From: Leptidea sinapis
Taxonomy: Eukaryota > Arthropoda > Insecta > Lepidoptera > Pieridae
NCBI RefSeq assembly: GCF_905404315.1
Contig: NC_066268.1
Coordinates: forward strand, 15,352,001-15,416,000
DNA: 64,000 nt
Reading direction: 5' to 3'
The notes beneath the pieces are model-generated. The model saw only the letters and a list, made by a program, of their open reading frames with translations. It was not told the origin of the DNA and made no database searches. The translations under genes were made by a program, and so were the position numbers. Shown one piece after another: positions 1 through 10,333 of the stretch. Position 1 is the first letter of the stretch; every line of letters begins with the position of its first letter.

Positions 1-94
1 AAAACCATTCCTATGTACCTCTTCAAGTTTTTCCTTCTTCACTTTGAGCGGCAGAGGTTAGATCATGATCATGAATCATAAATTGACTATATTT

Positions 95-328
95 TTTAAA
101 TAAAAATAAGGGACGAGACGAGCAGGACGTTCAGCTGAGGGTAATTTATACGCCCTGCATATTACAATGTATTGCCGCTCAGGATTCTTGAAAAACCCAA
201 AAACTCTGAGCGGCACTACAATTGCGCTCGTCACCATGAGACAAGATGTTAAGTCTCATTTGCCCAGTAATTTCACTAGCTACGGCGCCCTTCAGACCGA
301 ATCACATTGCTCATACATTATTGCTTCA
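95..328 (+). repeat. REP-A copy 1 (3'-truncated)
   Basis: Copy of the commonest interspersed repeat in this window, recognised by the start GGGACGAGACGAGCAGGAC, the middle block CTCATTTGCCCAGTAATTTC and the CGCCCTTCAGACCGAA block. A full copy is about 300 bp and ends in GGAGCCTCCCACTGG. This copy stops in the distal part and runs into a perfect hairpin (312-348). I see no tRNA-like head, no poly-A tail and no clear terminal inverted repeat, so the class is open (SINE-like or non-autonomous DNA element). Confidence 0.85.
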
Positions 329-348
329 GACGGAAGCAATAATGTATG
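312..348. repeat. Perfect 16-bp snap-back hairpin at the end of REP-A copy 1
   Basis: CATACATTATTGCTTC (312-327), a 5-nt spacer AGACG, then its exact reverse complement (333-348). The left arm is the decayed REP-A sequence; the right arm replaces the expected distal REP-A sequence. This looks like fold-back templated synthesis rather than an original element end. Confidence 0.8.
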
Positions 349-539
349 TAAATAAATGTATAAATTTACAAAAGCCTGTGCAAAGGAATGATGAAATAGC
401 TGTTATTTCGATTTTGTGTACTTAAGCAAATGTCGACACTCAATGATATATTTTGGAAATTCATATGGAATAAAGGAACTACAATGTAATTCGTAATTTT
501 AATTTAATATTTTGAATAATTTCTTAAAATTCATTTACT

Positions 540-727
540 ATGGATGACACGGGTCAACTTGTGCTAAGTGATCACCACCACCTTTTACTGCAGAGGTATC
601 ACAGGAGTGTTTCCGGCCTTTTAGAAAAGTGTACGCGCTAGTTTTGAACGTATCGATTTCTTATTATCCTGGAAACACCGCTTATGGAAGCTCATTCCCA
701 TAGTTAGGTTTTACTAGAAGAAAGTTC
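540..727 (-). pseudogene. LINE-E fragment: C-terminal end of a non-LTR reverse transcriptase
   Basis: Read on the minus strand this gives LWNELP, then AVFPG, then AYTFLKGRKHSCDTS, interrupted by stops. It matches the better preserved copy at 8772-9081 (motif FLPRTTKLWNELPCAVFPG). The conserved tail resembles C-termini downstream of the RT domain in lepidopteran non-LTR retrotransposons. Only the last 60 or so codons and the start of the 3' UTR remain. It is non-functional. Confidence 0.7.
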
Positions 728-974
728 GGTTGCTACCGCACTGTACAGGAACGCCAGGCTTCCAGATGTTAGAGATGATAATCAAGAGCACTGAAACCCC
801 GATGATTCAGGCAGCTCTACGTTGCACTTGGTCAAATCGGCTAATACTGGGATGCACCAGATCAGAGAATATGAGAGCAATTCTTCATATGTGGCCGGAC
901 CTGCTTTTTGTACACTGGTATGTGGACTAGTGTGAAGTATTGCTGAACTCCAGCATCGTATAAAACGTTTTGTG

Positions 975-2068
975 ATGTATCAGCAAATAACCCTGAGCAT
1001 CCCTCCGCTCCACCTATTCATATATCAAGAAGCGGCAATGGCTGCGCTAAGATTAAAACACCTGAAAACACAGAGAATTGACAAAGTGAGACATCTTAGC
1101 ATACTTTCAGAACCATGGACAGCTATGCCACTTGTGGAAGCAGCTAGTGAAAAAATAGAGCGGACATTCATTTTTGACAAAAAATACAGAATAGAGCTCG
1201 AGGTAAGGAAAGACAGTGTCCTTACACATCATGAGCTCGACCTCTACACAGATGGTTCGAAGACGTATTCAGGCACAGGTACGGGAGTCTTCTCGGAAGA
1301 TCTTAATATCAGCATATCCGAGTCCTTGGGTAAGCTTAACACTGTATACCAGGCTGAATGCATGGAGATTATGCTAGCTGCCAATGCTATCCTGGCCAGA
1401 GAGGTTCAAGATCACACCATTAGAATACTCTCTGATAGCAAATCGGTATTACAATCCCTTCAAGGTAAGATAATCAATTCCAGCCTATTACTTGAATGCC
1501 ACTCAGCATTAAATAAGGTGGCTGGCAAAAACAACAACTTAACACTTCAGTGGATCAAAGGTACCACAGTGGGGTCAGGGGCAACGAGGTGGCAGACCAA
1601 CTAGCTGGAAGGGGTTCAGAGATCCAACCGGTCGGACCAGAGCCTTTTCTGCCTCTGCCACATAGTTGGTTCAGGAACCACTTAAACCAAAAGATAAAAG
1701 CACTACATCAACAATACTGGGATAGCCTTGAGGAGTGCAGGCAAGCCAAAGCAGCTTTACTTTGCGCCGACTTGCGTTTTACCAAGGAAATCTTACAAAT
1801 TAATCGGTGTCGACTAAGATTAATATTATGTGCAGCCACAGGTCACGGCAGTTTTAACAGGCATCTTTTTAATATAGGTGTCACGAACAGCCCTCTAAGC
1901 TGAGGTTGCCTGGGGGCAGAGGAAATAGCCGCTCACGTTCTGCTGGAATGCAGTAAGGTGGCAAACTACAGGGCGAAGCAGCTGGGGTCACCAGGCGCTC
2001 TTCGGGAAGTCTTCCGAGACGTTAAGAAGTTGGGTGACTTCTTGAAGGAGCTTGGCTGGTTGGAGTAG
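975..2068 (+). pseudogene. LINE-A 3' part: RNase H domain and zinc-knuckle C-terminus of a non-LTR retrotransposon
   Basis: The frame from 972 has the linker PPLHLFI..AAMAALRLK that follows the RT domain in RNase H-bearing LINEs, then an RNase H fold: LYTDGSKT (Asp94 of this frame), YQAEC (Glu129) and ILSDSKSVL (Asp155). The fourth acidic residue lies in another frame, GVRGNEVADQL, entered at about 1565 where an apparent 2-nt TA insertion breaks WIKGHSGVRG. A TGA at 1901-1903 interrupts the second frame where an Arg codon would be expected. The reading then continues through GCLGAEEIAAHVLLEC to a TAG at 2066-2068. RNase H plus a Cys/His tail points to the I/R1/LOA-type LINE group. EN and RT domains are missing (5' truncation, normal for LINE copies). 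Neighbouring sequence at 730-930 is open but not recognisably RT. Confidence 0.85.
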
Positions 2069-2584
2069 GCTCTACCACCCTCGCACGCAAAATAGGCGCA
2101 TATGACGTCGAGTTGCGGAAAGCTCCCGTGTGAAGTAGAAGAAGATCAGCAACAAAATGATTAATTATCAAGTATAATTAATATGAATACTTTTGGTATA
2201 TTCATTACTTTGTCGACTTTTTCACTAAAGCATATCAGTGTATTTATTTTTATCTTGTCCTACGGTATTTTTCTGACTACCAACCGTATACCATGATCGT
2301 GGTATTGAAACTGATTTGCAAAACAAGAGGCTTACGTGATTTAAGTCGCCGGCGATTAAGTTGCTAGTTTCGAATTAGTATCTACAAATTACTTAGGTAC
2401 CCTGCATCCTGCCACCAAGGAATATTAATTGGTAAATGTATATAACATATATTTATGCCATTCGTACGAATAAATAAAAGAAATAAACATAAACCAGTGA
2501 TATGAAACTTCTAAATAATTCAAATCATATCAGATTTATTCAATTAACGACAGTTAAAAATATATCTAGTTATAATCTACCACT
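2069..2584. other. No gene seen; probable LINE-A 3' UTR, then AT-rich unique-looking sequence
   Basis: About 80 bp after the LINE-A stop may be its 3' UTR. No poly-A tail or target duplication is evident. The remainder is AT-rich, with no ORF, tRNA or repeat that I recognise. Confidence 0.5.
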
Positions 2585-2885
2585 ACTTTTAGATGGTTGG
2601 ATTCTAATGAGAAAAAGCGACAAGAAACTCAGTTTCACAGTTTTAAATCACAATTACAATTAATATAATCTAATGAATTTATGTGAATAGATTCAATAAA
2701 AATACCTAAATGTCATAACTTACACGAGTAAATGAACACAAACTGTTAACAAATTTAGGTTTTATAAGATGGTTTAAAATTTAACAAACATGAGATGAGT
2801 TCTCGATGACAGAATCATCCAGTGAGCAGAAGAAGCGCCCCTACGCGTCAATGATGAATCGACCAGCCATCATCTCACACGACCA
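2585..2885 (-). repeat. LINE-B 3' UTR fragment
   Basis: Contains AATGAGAAAAAGCGACAAGAA and, further on, ACCAGCCATC and CGACCATATTTTA, all shared in the same order with 17440-17800. The first block is also shared with 54126-54330 and, on the other strand, with 43700-44010. Those copies end in TTTGA repeats typical of CR1/Jockey-type LINE 3' ends. Diverged and tail-less here. Confidence 0.6.
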
Positions 2886-3033
2886 TATTTTAAAGAATTA
2901 AACGCCATTACCGCTTATTAATTTCTTCATTCTGGGTATTAAACATTTTTTTATTTCTATAAGTGACTGTCACTTCATATAATATGTAAAATTATATTTG
3001 TTATTAGCGGTTAGAATGTTGTACGGGTTCAAA

Positions 3034-3338
3034 CCAGTGGGCGGCTCCTCTGCACAGGATGCCGGCTAGATTATGGGTACCACAACGGCGCCTATTTCTG
3101 CCGTGAAACAGTAATGTGTAAGCATTACTGTGTTTAGGTCTGAAGGGCGCCATAGCTAGTGAAATTACCGGGCAAATGAGACTTAACATCTTATGTCTCA
3201 AGGTGACGAGCGCAATTGTAGTGCCTCTCAGAATTTTTGGGCTTTTCAAGAATCCTGAACGGCATTGCATTGTAAGGGGCAGGGCGTATCAATTACCATC
3301 AGCTGAACGTCCTGCTCGTCTCTTCCCGTATTTTCATT
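3034..3338 (-). repeat. REP-A copy 2 (near full length)
   Basis: Reads on the minus strand from the GGGAAGAGACGAGCAGGACG end to the GCCCACTGGTTT end. It keeps the two internal hairpins typical of the family and an uninterrupted frame through most of the element. The flanks show no convincing target-site duplication. Confidence 0.88.
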
Positions 3339-4729
3339 AAAAAAAATCATCCAAAAATTTTGGCAATTATAAAAGTTTGTATATTAAGATAAGTACGTTA
3401 AAATATTTACTCATAAAACACATCAAACAAAAAACAAAGCCATTAAAAGCATTTGAATAATTTAATTCGTTCCACGAACGTCATCATTTCGTATCTCTAA
3501 CGTATCATTAATAGTCACAATTCATTATTTCATCAGGATCACGACTTCAATAGATCTGTCTAGTGTACGGTATCGATGTTATTTGAGATCTTATCGATGT
3601 TAGCATACGGTTGTGGAATTTGTCATAGCAGAATAAGTCTGGGTAGTTAAAAAAAATAAATTCACGCACCAAAGGTTCTAAGTAACAATTGTTCATTAAC
3701 TTTATATTATTTCTGCCTGTTAACCTTTATAAATAGCCTTAAAGTATATCATTTTTATCTTAAAGTATTCATTTTATCCCAAAATAAATATTTTATGAAA
3801 AAAAAAATAAGATAAATGATTTAATAGTTTAATCAACTATGACGATTGAATAGACTTTCAAGTTATGTTAGCGCTAGAACAAAGTATGAGACTTCAAAAA
3901 ATTGTTGAACGAATAACTTTAAAAATATTTTAGAAAAGTTTTGATATAAGTGGAGTGATAAAATATTATCATTAAATGCCGTAGCTTTTGAGAGTCTCAA
4001 GAAACTTCAAACGTCATTGTTTTTTATATTAATAATTACATCTTAGCCCCTTTTCATCTCACCGCGTTCTTAAGAAATAAGAAATACACAGTTATAGGAC
4101 AAAAAGTAAGCCTACTAGGATTTGATTTATATTGGACTCACTTTGTGTTTCAGTGAGAAACATTATTAATCGTGGTTTTTGTTCTAGGCACTATTAAGTA
4201 CATCATCAAAAACAACTAAAGTTACATAATACTTTCAGCCACTTAAAAGCTTTTGCAAAATCAGTCTGAGCAACCTTATGATAAACATAATCTCAGAATA
4301 CATATAACATTTATTTTTAAATTATAATAATTAAGAAAGCGATATTTTAAATTAAAAAAAGAAAATACCATATTTAAGCAAACAAAAAGTAAAAGATGAG
4401 TCAGGGAATTCCCTGGACACTTCACGTTCTGCATGGTTTTTAGTTTTGACGGCAACATCGATATGATAGAGCAAGTCACTTGACTGGGGTGGCATCGTGT
4501 CTTCGACATCTATCCAACACTATTATAATGTATGGAATTTGATTTCTTAATTAACATTTATTTTTATTGATGTAATCGATAAATTTTACTTTAATGACAT
4601 CACTACACTAGTGATGTATAATTGTAAGATATAATATATTATTTTACATTTAAATCTATTGTCATTATTCGTAGTATTTTAACATTTTAAAGTTTGGATT
4701 GCTTATAATTATATTTCAAAAACTTGATA
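3339..4729. other. No gene seen: AT-rich sequence
   Basis: Long AT-rich stretch with short spurious ORFs (the longest about 77 codons on the minus strand at 4276-4509, no recognisable motif). No repeat shared with the rest of the window was noticed. Confidence 0.45.
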
Positions 4730-4805
4730 TGTTTCCGAAGCGGTAGTAGTATCTAGTAGTATAAGAAATGACATCAAAAAGAAAATAAATGCCTTTTATA
4801 CTTAA
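4730..4805 (+). repeat. LINE-D 3' end fragment
   Basis: TTCCGAAGCGGTAGTAGTATC followed by AAATGACATCAAAAAG and AAAATAAATGCCTTTTAT is shared with a longer copy at 51850-52015. It resembles a LINE 3' UTR ending in an AATAAA-containing tail. Only the last 75 or so bases survive. Confidence 0.6.
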
Positions 4806-4884
4806 AATTGAGTTTGTATTAAGTTCGTACGTTACCCAAATATTGTGCTAGTAATTATCTCATAGTAAAAGCACATTAACGTAA

Positions 4885-5262
4885 CTGAAATGCGAAGAAT
4901 TGGTCATTGGTCTATTGCCGCCAGTCTTCAGCTGGCGAATTCTCTTGTAAGAAGGAGGGACTAAGGCAGATAAAGGTGTACTTCAGGGCGGAATTAGCGT
5001 ATCTTGAAACTCCAAGCTCGTAGCATACGAGTAAAAGCTGTAGAAGCCTGAAATGAACTTAATCGTGTGAGGAGTTCGAGGGAGCGTACAGTTTGCAGAA
5101 AAATTTGGAAAAGTGGCCATAATCTTGTACTTGAAAAAGCCCCATAACTTAAAAGACAACATCGTGTTACACTTTGCTCGTGAACATCGCCTTTGGGACA
5201 TAAACCAATGGGGACAGGTACTCTTCATTAATGAATGGTGAACGCTTTTAGCCAGTTGGATA
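4885..5262 (+). pseudogene. Tc1-type transposase remnant
   Basis: In one frame (5165-5249) the sequence reads FAREHRLWDINQWGQVLF, the stretch leading to the second catalytic aspartate of Tc1-family DDE transposases. Upstream, RERTVCRKIWKSGHN and LKRQHRV lie in a different frame and match the end of the DNA-binding region and the linker. The expected Asp after VLF is Asn (VLFINEW), and a stop follows. Frameshifts and stops make it dead. Terminal inverted repeats were not found. The call rests on motif order and has no alternative host-gene reading. Confidence 0.7.
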
Positions 5263-5463
5263 GAAGACATGGAGACGCAAAGTAGTGCGTTAGATTCAGT
5301 TTAACTATAAAAATAGGAGCAGCACAGTTTTTGACATTATATTAGAGACATTGTTACACTCCAAATTTCATGGTGCAAAGTTAAATAATTTTCATTTAAT
5401 TAGGCTGAAAATAATGGCTTTTTGAATCGACAGAAACTCAACGGCTACTCTTTAAAATCAATG

Positions 5464-5510
5464 AGTATGTTACAATAGCTTATTATTAATTTAATATATT
5501 GTAACATACT
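5464..5510. repeat. 14-bp inverted repeat with 19-nt loop
   Basis: AGTATGTTACAATA (5464-5477) is the exact reverse complement of TATTGTAACATACT (5497-5510). AT-rich hairpin of unknown origin. Confidence 0.6.
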
Positions 5511-5750
5511 TAGGTAACAAATTACTTTGAAAGGTAAGGTTGCATCCAAGCAAGTTTTACAGAACCCTGTTCATTTTGATAAGATTGTGAAAAGTCAGAA
5601 TGTTTGCCATGAATCGCTGATCCAAGCGTCTTACATAAATTGAACTTGATATCTCCACACATTCCAGAGGAGAAGGGTGTTGCCAGATGAGCAAATTGAT
5701 CTTATAGGGCTCCGTTTTTCTTTTAAAAGTGCGAAACTTTAAAAAAATTG

Positions 5751-5983
5751 GTAGCCTTTAAACAAAAACTTATTGAAGTAGGTGTTACATTGCGAAAATT
5801 CATAATTATACAAATGATTTGAGTTTTCTTTAGTGTTAATTTCCAAAATCTGGAAGATTTTGGCGAGACAACACATCCTGAGGATGCCTCGTGTAGAGGC
5901 GAAACACGTGTCGGATTGTTTAAAGACAAACATTGGCGGAATTAACACGAAAGTAAACTCAAATCATTTGTAGCCTTTAAACA
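5751..5983 (+). mobile_element. PLE-HH copy 1: 205-bp hammerhead-bearing unit with 14-bp target duplication
   Basis: The insert 5765-5969 is flanked by the direct repeat GTAGCCTTTAAACA (5751-5764 and 5970-5983), a convincing target-site duplication. The insert has inverted arms (5813-5841 against 5940-5968, AATGATTTGAGTTTTC and its complement) around a core with a conserved hairpin. The core carries CTGAGGA (5878-5884), a GCCTC/GAGGC stem and GAAAC, then ACGTGTC: the order of a minimal type I hammerhead ribozyme. Such motifs are known from terminal repeats of Penelope-like elements. No protein is encoded. Class is inferred. Confidence 0.6.
5878..5912 (+). ncRNA. Hammerhead-like ribozyme core (PLE-HH copy 1)
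   Basis: CUGAGGA matches the conserved box CUGANGA. A 5-bp helix II (GCCTC, loop GTGTA, GAGGC) follows one extra U, then GAAA, a one-pair helix III (C5905-G5910 around the palindromic loop ACGT) and the cleavage triplet GUC (5910-5912). Helix I is weak but present: C77-G13, U76-G14, and CAA (5869-5871) with TTG (5916-5918). An extra nucleotide before helix II is tolerated in at least one viroid hammerhead. Activity is not shown. Confidence 0.5.
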
Positions 5984-8327
5984 CACGATCACACGAAAAC
6001 ATAATGAAACAATAACAGCGACAAAGTGAAAAGCGGCGAATAAATTGTTTTGTGATTTGCCGCGACCTAATTGTGAAAATAATTAGCGTTTTGAAAAATG
6101 CTCATTTAATACGCGTAATAAATGTTTACGAGTTATTGTTCTTTGATGACTTAAGTATTGTGTGGATAAGACTTTGGAGTTTTAATAAACTATTATACAC
6201 GTGTTATGTACAATTTAAATAAAAATATTCCATGAATAATTGCGTACCATAAAGATGATGAATGATGTATATAGGCATCACTTAACCTCGGGTGATCTGT
6301 AGACTCGTATATTATTATTTCTATAGATATAAACATTTGTTTGCTGAAATTAAACATAGTGAATTTTCACGTATCATTCAAAAATGTCAGGGAATTATTA
6401 TGTATAAATGTATATAATCAATTCCATCTGTTATTCAAAAACAGAACTATATGGTATCATTAATCATTATGGAACTAGTTGCGTAAATTATTTAAACGTT
6501 CTAACCTCATACAGTGCTGGGTCGCTAGAAGCCTGAGAAGGTGATCCGTATCAAGGACACAATCAAATCAATGTATATAACTTTTTCATTCATATTTCCT
6601 GAGCTGAAAATCTGAATTATTGATGCCTGAAAGGAGAATGTTTTGAGAGGTTTTTAAGAGGATAATCGGTCAAGTCTAGTTTCGCAAATATAGAAAATTA
6701 AATAAAGCTTACAAACTGGTTTTTTTCCCTGAATTTCTAAATTATGTATCAAATAATTGTGGGGATTCCTGGTTGGGATGAGGTGAAAGCGTGAGATATT
6801 GGCTATTATTATAATAATAATTTATTTATATATATATTATTAGGAAATAAGATTAAAAAGGGTTTTTAAGCTTCTAAGAATAAATTTCAAACAACACAAA
6901 GACAAATATTCGAATAGAAATCGGGCAGAGTAACGTCCTAACTAGTCAACGGTTGCAGCGAAAATGTGTCGACGCTAGGCAGACGTCACCTTTTATAGAC
7001 GTCTTCACACTGTGCACCTGTCACTGTCAACACAATTTAAATAATTACTCACAAAAACAGTCAATACGAAAACGGACAGAGTTTCGGAGAGATGTTCACA
7101 TTCCGAGGACGAACGTAGTAATAGTCACCAACTGTTCTGCTACCGCTTATATAGCGGTCTGTCGGCTGCAAGTGTGGAGAGGTGACGTCACGTCATGAAA
7201 ATTTTCTTGTGTTTCTAAAAATATATATAATATAGGCTGTATTAGTAAATTATACGATTCATTATACGAGTATGCTCCAACAACTACAAAAAAACTTATA
7301 AAAAATATTTTAGAATCAAAATAATACACTGGTATAAAATTATAAAGCGACAGTTACATATATACATATATATTATAATTAAAAGTAGAGAATTAATGGA
7401 TATAAAAATACAAATTTTGTACACAAAATTTATTTTTAAATGTTTTACGAGTGCTTCTGTCAAGCAATAGTCCGTTAAAAGTACTATTCACAAATAAATT
7501 TGTAAAATGAAACACAAGCATATCCATACAATTCTAACGGCAGTGCTTAACCCTTCATTACGGAGTCAACAATTTCATAATAACCTAACATAAAATACCA
7601 TAATATTTTATTAAGAGCCCGACGTGAGCTTAACTTAATTAGTTAAACAATGGTTTCAAGTGTTTTAAGTTCGTGTTCTACTATGCTTATTGAAGGTTTT
7701 ACTGCTAAAATTATGTTATTTTGGTAGTATTATATTTTTATATTATTAAATTCCTAAGTTTGCTAAATATTTAATTTAATTGTATTTATGCATCAAGCGA
7801 TCTGATCATCATCGACAGTGTTTTAGAAAAAAAAAAGGTCGTTGCTTTATATCATGCTGTTGGGAGCGGTAAGATGATGTCCTTAAAAGTACTTTAACGG
7901 TACAGAACAAGATGTATGAGAATTTTAGGAGAATCAGAGATTAAATATTTAAGTCCAAGGAGGTATTATGCTCAATACAGACATGTACAAATGAATTTAG
8001 TAGCCTCTATGACCTCTTACCATTCCCGCTTTCGTGTGACGGGTCTTTGAAGGTGCAAGACTGGATGCGAATACAAGTGGGACGCAGGCTTTTCACTGCT
8101 GGCTTGCCCGAACTGGCTTGGCGAAGGATAAAAGGATTAGAGCTGGCAGCGGCTGGCTAATTCAATATTTCCGCTGGAATGATTACTGAGAAATAATCCG
8201 AAGAAGTATTTATAAATATGTATATTTTGTGATTTTTATACAGCAATAACAAATACCAAATATGATTGTAACGTATAGACAACTACCATGATCCTGACCA
8301 TGTGACCGGCCTTTCCCCGTTATATAC
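5984..8327. other. No gene seen
   Basis: AT-rich, with a short TA/ATT simple stretch near 6805-6842. The open frame 6953-7198 on the + strand has no recognisable motif. Nothing shared with the repeat families described here was noticed. Confidence 0.4.
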
Positions 8328-8336
8328 ATGTATTAT

Positions 8337-8630
8337 ACATATGCACATACATATATTATGACGTATATCTACGTCTCTCGCTTTCACCACACCACCAGGG
8401 CCTCCGATATTGTTCAGTACTTGGTGGACAAGACAAGGTTTCGGTTGGGGGTCGAAAAGTTGGTGACGCGTCACGCAGTAGATTTTAACTCTTTTGTTGT
8501 TCGCGTCCCGACAGAACATAATATATCGACCTTCCTGGACGTGCTGCTGTGGCCGAAGGGGGTCGTGTTCCGCAAGTATCGCGGACGTCGCCGACCGCCG
8601 GAAGTTACGCTCCGGATATTGAGAGATTAG
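8337..8630 (+). pseudogene. LINE ORF1p C-terminal (RRM-like) domain fragment
   Basis: The frame reads YVSRFHHTTRASDIVQYL, then VEKLVTRHAVDFNSFVVRVP, then FLDVLLWPKGVVFRKYRGR. This is a pattern I recognise from the C-terminal nucleic-acid-binding domain of ORF1 proteins of lepidopteran non-LTR retrotransposons: alternating strands, a SF.V.VP strand, and an LWP.GV..R.Y.GR end. The frame is open for about 95 codons and ends in TAG. The start at 8328 is in simple AT-rich sequence and is not a real initiation site; zinc-knuckle and coiled-coil parts are missing. No RT follows directly, so it is an isolated fragment. A host origin cannot be excluded but is unlikely. Confidence 0.55.
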
Positions 8631-8771
8631 TGCAGAAATAGCTGCAAAACGACGACGATATAAATAAATCAAGTGTCATAGGGAATAATGATCGTCATAA
8701 TATATTTTATAAAAAAAAACAGTAGTTTATTTAAATAAAGACTTTCCGATGAAATCTAATATTTTGTTAGA

Positions 8772-9081
8772 TTGGTACTATTTCTAGATGTGGAAAGTTC
8801 CACAGTCAGATATACTGAAATACCACCATCTGGATGTGTGCGGTCCTCCACAGTGCGGTTTTCAAGGAGCTTTCTTCCTCGTACTACTAAGCTGTGGAAT
8901 GAGCTTCCTTGTGCGGTGTTTCCGGGACGATATGACCTTCAAACAAAGCGCGTACACTTTCCTTAAAGGCCCGAAACGCTCTTGTGATTCCTCTGGTGTT
9001 GCAAGAGATTGTGGGCGGCGGTGATCACTTAACACCAGGTGACCAGTACGCTCGTTTGTCCTCCTATTCCATAAAAAAAAA
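8772..9081 (+). pseudogene. LINE-E fragment: reverse transcriptase C-terminus, 3' UTR and poly-A
   Basis: The first frame gives STVRFSRSFLPRTTKLWNEL and CAVFPGRYDLQ, a tail typical of LINE RT proteins. A frameshift near 8940-8950 moves it to YTFLKGPKRSCDSSGVARD, ending in TGA (9022-9024). A short 3' UTR and A9 (about 9073-9081) follow. It is a 5'-truncated LINE copy. The same family occurs at 540-727, 18245-18400, 29085-29175 and 57451-57661; the last supplies the part just upstream of this one. Non-functional. Confidence 0.8.
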
Positions 9082-9447
9082 CACACCATAATATTTATGC
9101 ATTGTTTCACGGTCGCCGTTCCAGTTTATTAACTAAATCACTACTTACTCGCTGGTGTTTATTATTATGTCACCTTTGAAGCGTTGTTAACATGACTATG
9201 CGACTTCAGTACATTCTTATGTAGATTTGTATATATTCGGATACGGGTCGAAGGCTCGAAGCCTACTCAACGACAACCCTTCACTTAAATGACAGACATA
9301 ATAAGTGATCACTGCTACCTGGGTCTTGCAACACGAGAGGAATGACAAGAATGTTGCCACGCGCCTATTAGATACAGACACGTGTCATATCTAATTACCA
9401 TAATTAAATTATTAAAGAAAATAAAACTAAACAATTTAGATTTTCAA
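9082..9447. other. No gene seen
   Basis: AT-rich spacer between a LINE-E tail and a SINE3 copy. No ORF or repeat recognised. Confidence 0.4.
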
Positions 9448-9697
9448 GAGCGGCATCTCAAGTCAATTTCCTAATATGCAATTATTGGGGTTGAGCAGGT
9501 TATTAACTATAAAGTAGATCCTGTAGATGAAGCCACAACCTGAGAGTTGAACAAAGCATACAAGATTTTATGACGATATGCCACTCAAACGGTTGGCTCA
9601 GTTGGTTAGATCACTGGCACGAAACGCCAGACGTCGTGGGTTCGAGTCCCGCATCGTTCATAAAATTTTGTTTTTCAAATTTTATTTGTGTAAATAA
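9448..9697 (+). mobile_element. SINE3 copy with internal tRNA-like module
   Basis: The tRNA-like part (about 9589-9660) has a box-A-like GGCTCAGTTGGTTAGA and a box-B GGGTTCGAGTCCC, followed by the tail ATCGTTCATAAAATTTTG and TTCAAATTTTATTTGTGTAA. The 130 bp upstream (AGTCAATTTCCTAATATG ... ACAACCTGAGAGTTGAACAA) are shared in reverse orientation with 41289-41519, so the repeat unit extends well upstream of the tRNA-like head. It is not a tRNA gene: the acceptor stem does not pair and there is no proper anticodon arm context. Confidence 0.75.
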
Positions 9698-10084
9698 AAC
9701 TAATTAACATGGTTTGGCTATGCGCGATAGTTGCTTGAAAACAGTGATATGCATCAAGCATCCAGACGGTGTTATTTGCTATTTGCACAAAAAATCGAAA
9801 TTTAAATTATTTTAAAATATATTTTTTTAGGTGTGAATAAATTACCTACCTATATGTAATTACAATTAATTACAATCACGTAATTACGCATGCGTAAACA
9901 ACTTTCTAAAGAGCTGACTTCCTTGATAATAATTAAGATCATTAAATTTTGACAGCACGAAAAATAACTGCAACCGTGTCATTGGCTTTCTGTGAGACAT
10001 AATTTAGGTAAGTATTCAGGTTTTTAACACGTACGGAAAATTATAATGACGCATTGAAAAAATTAATGCCAAATCACTGGTTTT

Positions 10085-10333
10085 TAATTATTTTTTATCT
10101 TGCCCCAAACTAGGCATAGCCTATACAATGTATGGGTACAAGACAAACGATATATTTAATACAATATACTTACTTAAACATACATAAATACATATAAACA
10201 TCCATAACTCGGAAACAAACATCTATATTCATCATATAAATGATTGCACCTACCGGGATTCGAACCCGGGACATCTAGCTTAGTAGTCAGGGTCACTAAG
10301 CATTCGGCTATATGGGTCGTCGTTTTATTTTCA
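10085..10333 (-). mobile_element. SINE2 copy (near full length)
   Basis: On the minus strand: a tRNA-like head with ATAGCCGAATGCTTAG (box A) and GGTTCGAATCCCGGTAG (box B), then the body ATATGATGAATATAGATG, a TATGTATGTTTAAGTAAG stretch, and an end at TAGTTTGGGGCAAGATAA. The same family appears at 44288-44486 and at the window end. This is a typical tRNA-derived lepidopteran SINE. Confidence 0.85.

Noticed and set aside
5798..5912. Hammerhead motif on the complementary strand of PLE-HH
   Set aside because: The reverse complement lacks CUGANGA and GAAA in the right order; only the + strand of these copies has the layout.
8328..8630. 100-codon frame as a host nucleic-acid-binding protein
   Set aside because: The pattern fits the ORF1p domain of LINEs and the start lies in AT-rich filler, so I list it as a mobile-element fragment.
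9589..9660. Possible tRNA gene
   Set aside because: Has box A and box B but no pairing acceptor stem, repeats in several diverged copies, and continues into a shared tail: a SINE.
10255..10325. Possible tRNA gene on the minus strand
   Set aside because: Same reasoning: SINE2 head followed by the SINE2 body.
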